Source: Desulfobulbaceae bacterium BRH_c16a
Lineage (GTDB): Bacteria > Desulfobacterota > Desulfobulbia > Desulfobulbales > Desulfocapsaceae
Direction of reading: 5' to 3'
Assembly: GCA_000961725.1 (NCBI GenBank)
Contig: LADS01000017.1
Location: 1 to 47,075, forward strand
DNA length: 47,075 bases
Position numbers and translations under genes: made by a program. Shown one piece after another: positions 44,896 through 47,075 of this stretch (its first letter is position 1; each line of letters opens with the position of its first letter). Below the pieces are notes generated by a model, which saw nothing but the letters and a program-made list of their open reading frames with translations, searched no databases and had not been told where the DNA came from.

Positions 44896-44979
44896 CTTTG
44901 CCGATCGAGCCAGAACCTGACACATGAATCAACCACCTGACATTTCACCATAAAATAACAAACAGCTCTCTGCCGGGAA

Positions 44980-44993
44980 GGTATGAACCTTGC
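44980..44993 (+). promoter_or_regulatory. Sigma54 promoter for the FecR/DUF6600-like gene
   Basis: GGTATGAACCTTGC has GG-N10-GC and the TTGC at -12. It matches TGGCACG-N4-TTGCW less well at -24 than the others. Transcription would start near 45005, just before a stem-loop. Confidence 0.7.
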
Positions 44994-45009
44994 TCTAAAG
45001 AAGTTTGAT

Positions 45010-45050
45010 GCAGGACTTGCCGCCTCACGCTGTGCGGCGGCAAGTCCTGC
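45010..45050 (+). promoter_or_regulatory. Strong stem-loop at the 5' end of the mRNA
   Basis: GCAGGACTTGCCGCC (45010-45024) pairs perfectly with GGCGGCAAGTCCTGC (45036-45050), leaving an 11-base loop. It should begin a few bases after the transcription start and 23 bp before the start codon. It could stabilise the mRNA or act as an attenuator. No T-tract follows, so it is not a plain terminator. Confidence 0.7.
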
Positions 45051-45072
45051 CGAAAATACAAGGGAGTAAATA

Positions 45073-47075
45073 ATGATTATGACAAAAAAGTTCGTCGGTA
45101 TCCTGGTACCTTTCTGTCTCGCTTTCGTTTCCTTCGCCTCGGCCCGTTCTCAACCGCCACCACCAGGCGCAGAGGATATCCTGGTAGGGCATATATCGCA
45201 CGTTGAGGGACAACTGCTGCGCTATGTCCCGGAGGAAAGCGATTGGGTGGCAACGGTGCAGGACGCCCCCTTCGGCCTGGATGACGCTTTATATTCAGAT
45301 GAAGATTCCAAAGCCGAGTTCATCTTCCCCAACGACACCTTGTTGCGAACAGGGGGCAGTACCCAGATTCAACTCATCACACTCAGGCGGGATGTTACCG
45401 AGGCCGACGTGGCCTCCGGCGTCGCACGGTTTTACAACAGGAGTGAAAACGGCGTCATAAAGATCACAACCGCCTTCGGTTATGTGATCGCCGGTGGTGC
45501 AACTACCTTCGACCTCTATGTGGGCGATGAGTCCGTCGAAGTCATCACCCTGAATGGAAGAGTCGATTTTGTTCACGGCGAAAATCTACTGAGATACGAC
45601 GTGATCTCAGGTTCGTCCATCGTCGCCGACAGCACCAGGGTGACCTCGTTTGAAGCCAACGTCGATGCCGGTTGGGATGACTGGAACATGGACCGTGATC
45701 GGCTCTGGCGAAAATGGCTGGAAGCGTCCGGCGATTCAGGCAGATATCTGCCAACAACCCTGCGCGACAAAGCGTATGCCCTCGAAGTAAACGGCCGCTG
45801 GGAAGAGGTGAGATATGAAGGTGCCAGCCGCCGGTTCTGGCGGCCCACCAGTGTCGCCAGGGGATGGTCGCCGTTCACCGCCGGCCGATGGACTGTTTAC
45901 CACGGCGACAACACCTGGATCCCGGATGAGCAGTTTGGCTATGTCACCCATCACTACGGCAACTGGATATACACGGGCGATCACTGGTATTGGGCTCCGC
46001 CGGTGGCAAGAGTGCAGGTAGACGTCAGCCCGTTCCTGGCAGTTGGACTCGGCTGGTATCCCGGCCGAGTCGGGTGGATCCATACAGGGATCACTATCGG
46101 CTGGGTGCCACTCGCCTGGAATGAACACTATTATACCCAACGCCGCTGGGGATCGCGGACAACCGTCGTCAACACTACCAATATCAACCAGATCAACATC
46201 AACATCAGCAATTACAATTATCTCGACAGGGCCGTTGTCGTCAATCGGGACAATTTCTACAGTCGCAGAAATTACCGGGACTTGAGGCTCGCCAATATTT
46301 CCAGGGATACCATTTCACAAAACTATCAAGCGGCGCCCGTCGTAAATGACAGGGTGATCGACAATTACAAGACGCTCAAAGGGCGTCATAACTTCAGCAA
46401 TGTCGATGTGGATCGCAAGCCTCATAAAGTGGTCCGCGACAGGATCCTACACAATGAACAACGGTCCCGGCAGGCTCAAAAGGATAATGCCGAAGCACTT
46501 TTGCAAAACATGCACCAAAGCAAACAAGGCCGGATTGACCGCAATGCATCGATCGTCCAACCGAAAGTCGGCAACAAGCTGGTAAGACTTGAAGAGGTAT
46601 CCAAACCAAGATTGCCGGATGAGTTCCGGCAAAAAGAGCTTAAAAAAACCACCAGACAGGTTCTGCCTGCTCAGGATGTCAAAGTGCAGGACGCCACAGG
46701 AAGTCGGGAGAAACAACGCCCAGCGATACAGCAGGAAAAGAACAGCAAAAAGGAACGGCAGACTGAACAACAACCAGCCGTCCAGCAGCAGAAGAACAGC
46801 AAAAAGGAACGACAGGTCGAACAGCAGCCAGCCGTCCAGCAGCAGAAGAACAGCAAAAAAGAACGACAGGTCGAACAGCAGCCAGCCGTCCAGCAGCAGA
46901 AGAACAGCAAAAAAGAACGACAGGTCGAACAGCAGCCAGCCGTCCAGCAGCAGAAGAACAGCAAAAAAGAACGACAGGTCGAACAGCAGCCAGCCGTCCA
47001 GCAGCAGAAGAACAGCAAAAAAGAACGACAGGTCGAACAGCAGCCAGCCGTCCAGCAGCAGAAGAACAGCAAAAA
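45073..47075 (+). CDS. FecR-domain/DUF6600-like secreted protein with 18-residue repeats (cut by window edge)
   Basis: The frame is open for 667 codons to the window end. A signal peptide (MIMTKKFVGILVPFCLAF) leads into a FecR-like region (about 60-180: AEFIFPNDTLLRTGGSTQI and then SVEVITLNGRVDFVHG). A Trp/Tyr-rich part follows (about 200-350, GWDDWNMDRDRLW and WIPDEQFGYV) typical of DUF6600 proteins. Residues about 560 to the end are charged Gln/Lys-rich 18-residue repeats. AGGGAG precedes the ATG. The strong stem-loop and sigma54 promoter lie upstream. Its role is unknown; the protein probably sits at the cell surface or in the periplasm, and the tail may extend beyond the window. Confidence 0.8.
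   Translation, partial: MIMTKKFVGILVPFCLAFVSFASARSQPPPPGAEDILVGHISHVEGQLLRYVPEESDWVATVQDAPFGLDDALYSDEDSKAEFIFPNDTLLRTGGSTQIQLITLRRDVTEADVASGVARFYNRSENGVIKITTAFGYVIAGGATTFDLYVGDESVEVITLNGRVDFVHGENLLRYDVISGSSIVADSTRVTSFEANVDAGWDDWNMDRDRLWRKWLEASGDSGRYLPTTLRDKAYALEVNGRWEEVRYEGASRRFWRPTSVARGWSPFTAGRWTVYHGDNTWIPDEQFGYVTHHYGNWIYTGDHWYWAPPVARVQVDVSPFLAVGLGWYPGRVGWIHTGITIGWVPLAWNEHYYTQRRWGSRTTVVNTTNINQININISNYNYLDRAVVVNRDNFYSRRNYRDLRLANISRDTISQNYQAAPVVNDRVIDNYKTLKGRHNFSNVDVDRKPHKVVRDRILHNEQRSRQAQKDNAEALLQNMHQSKQGRIDRNASIVQPKVGNKLVRLEEVSKPRLPDEFRQKELKKTTRQVLPAQDVKVQDATGSREKQRPAIQQEKNSKKERQTEQQPAVQQQKNSKKERQVEQQPAVQQQKNSKKERQVEQQPAVQQQKNSKKERQVEQQPAVQQQKNSKKERQVEQQPAVQQQKNSKKERQVEQQPAVQQQKNSK
46738..47075 (+). 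repeat. 54-bp tandem repeats coding for KKERQVEQQPAVQQQKNS
   Basis: Six complete 54-bp units begin at 46738, 46792, 46846, 46900, 46954 and 47008, with a seventh cut by the window edge. The first is divergent, the others are almost identical at DNA level, which suggests recent expansion by slippage. Each encodes 18 residues in one frame. Confidence 0.92.

Noticed and set aside
46671..47072. Minus-strand ORF of Cys-rich repeats at the right end
   Set aside because: It is the antisense of the 54-bp repeats in the FecR-like gene. It has no start signal.
46738..47075. Possible CRISPR array
   Set aside because: The 54-bp units are continuous with no spacers and are in frame as part of a protein.

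Overview
Kind of organism. The window looks like a chromosome segment of a Gram-negative, deltaproteobacterial (Desulfobacterota) bacterium, perhaps of the Desulfobulbales. That is an inference from gene content: a complete Na+-translocating NADH:quinone reductase (NQR) operon, an alpha-beta fused acetyl-CoA carboxylase carboxyltransferase next to a divergent biotin carboxylase, Lnt/CorC, lipoproteins, and many large hybrid sensory proteins. No rRNA, tRNA or CRISPR array was found.

Layout. (1) 1-3.3 kb is AT-rich, decayed accessory DNA: a transposase cut by the window edge, a small membrane protein, a broken IS3-type transposase and a response-regulator gene with an internal stop. (2) 3.3-14.7 kb is mostly housekeeping on both strands: a uracil-DNA-glycosylase-like protein, lipoproteins, a Cys-rich HTH protein, an FmdB zinc ribbon, FtsB/DivIC, a DUF523/TudS-type protein, TatC, SerS, PBP1b, a CMD protein and a HerA/DUF87-type ATPase. 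(3) 15.0-22.3 kb is one + strand operon, apbE-nqrABCDEF-nqrM. ApbE carries a Tat signal and would attach FMN to the SGAT threonines of NqrB and NqrC. (4) 22.5-24.3 kb holds an Lrp/AsnC regulator and alanine dehydrogenase. (5) 24.3-28.0 kb (minus) holds prfB with its programmed +1 frameshift, lnt and corC. (6) 28.4-32.3 kb holds biotin carboxylase and an AccA-AccD fusion. (7) 32.3-47.1 kb is a signalling and envelope region.

Main discovery candidate. In 38.3-47.1 kb a histidine kinase and an NtrC-type sigma54 activator overlap as one transcription unit. Around them lie three GG-N10-GC (sigma54, -24/-12) promoters. Each has a TGTTGCAYGCAACA-like palindrome about 90-110 bp upstream. These promoters lead into (a) a stand-alone receiver and a CheB-CheR-PAS protein, (b) a YtxH / YtxG-like / BON-DUF1207 operon, and (c) a FecR/DUF6600-like secreted protein with 54-bp tandem repeats, whose mRNA would begin with a perfect 15-bp stem-loop. 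I infer a self-contained sigma54 envelope-stress or surface-signalling regulon.

Second candidate. A 70-80 bp structured element occurs three times (7210, 14945, 29855), always on the + strand upstream of a gene. One base pair of its outer stem reads G-C, G-T and A-T in the three copies, which suggests a conserved RNA or a mobile REP-like element.
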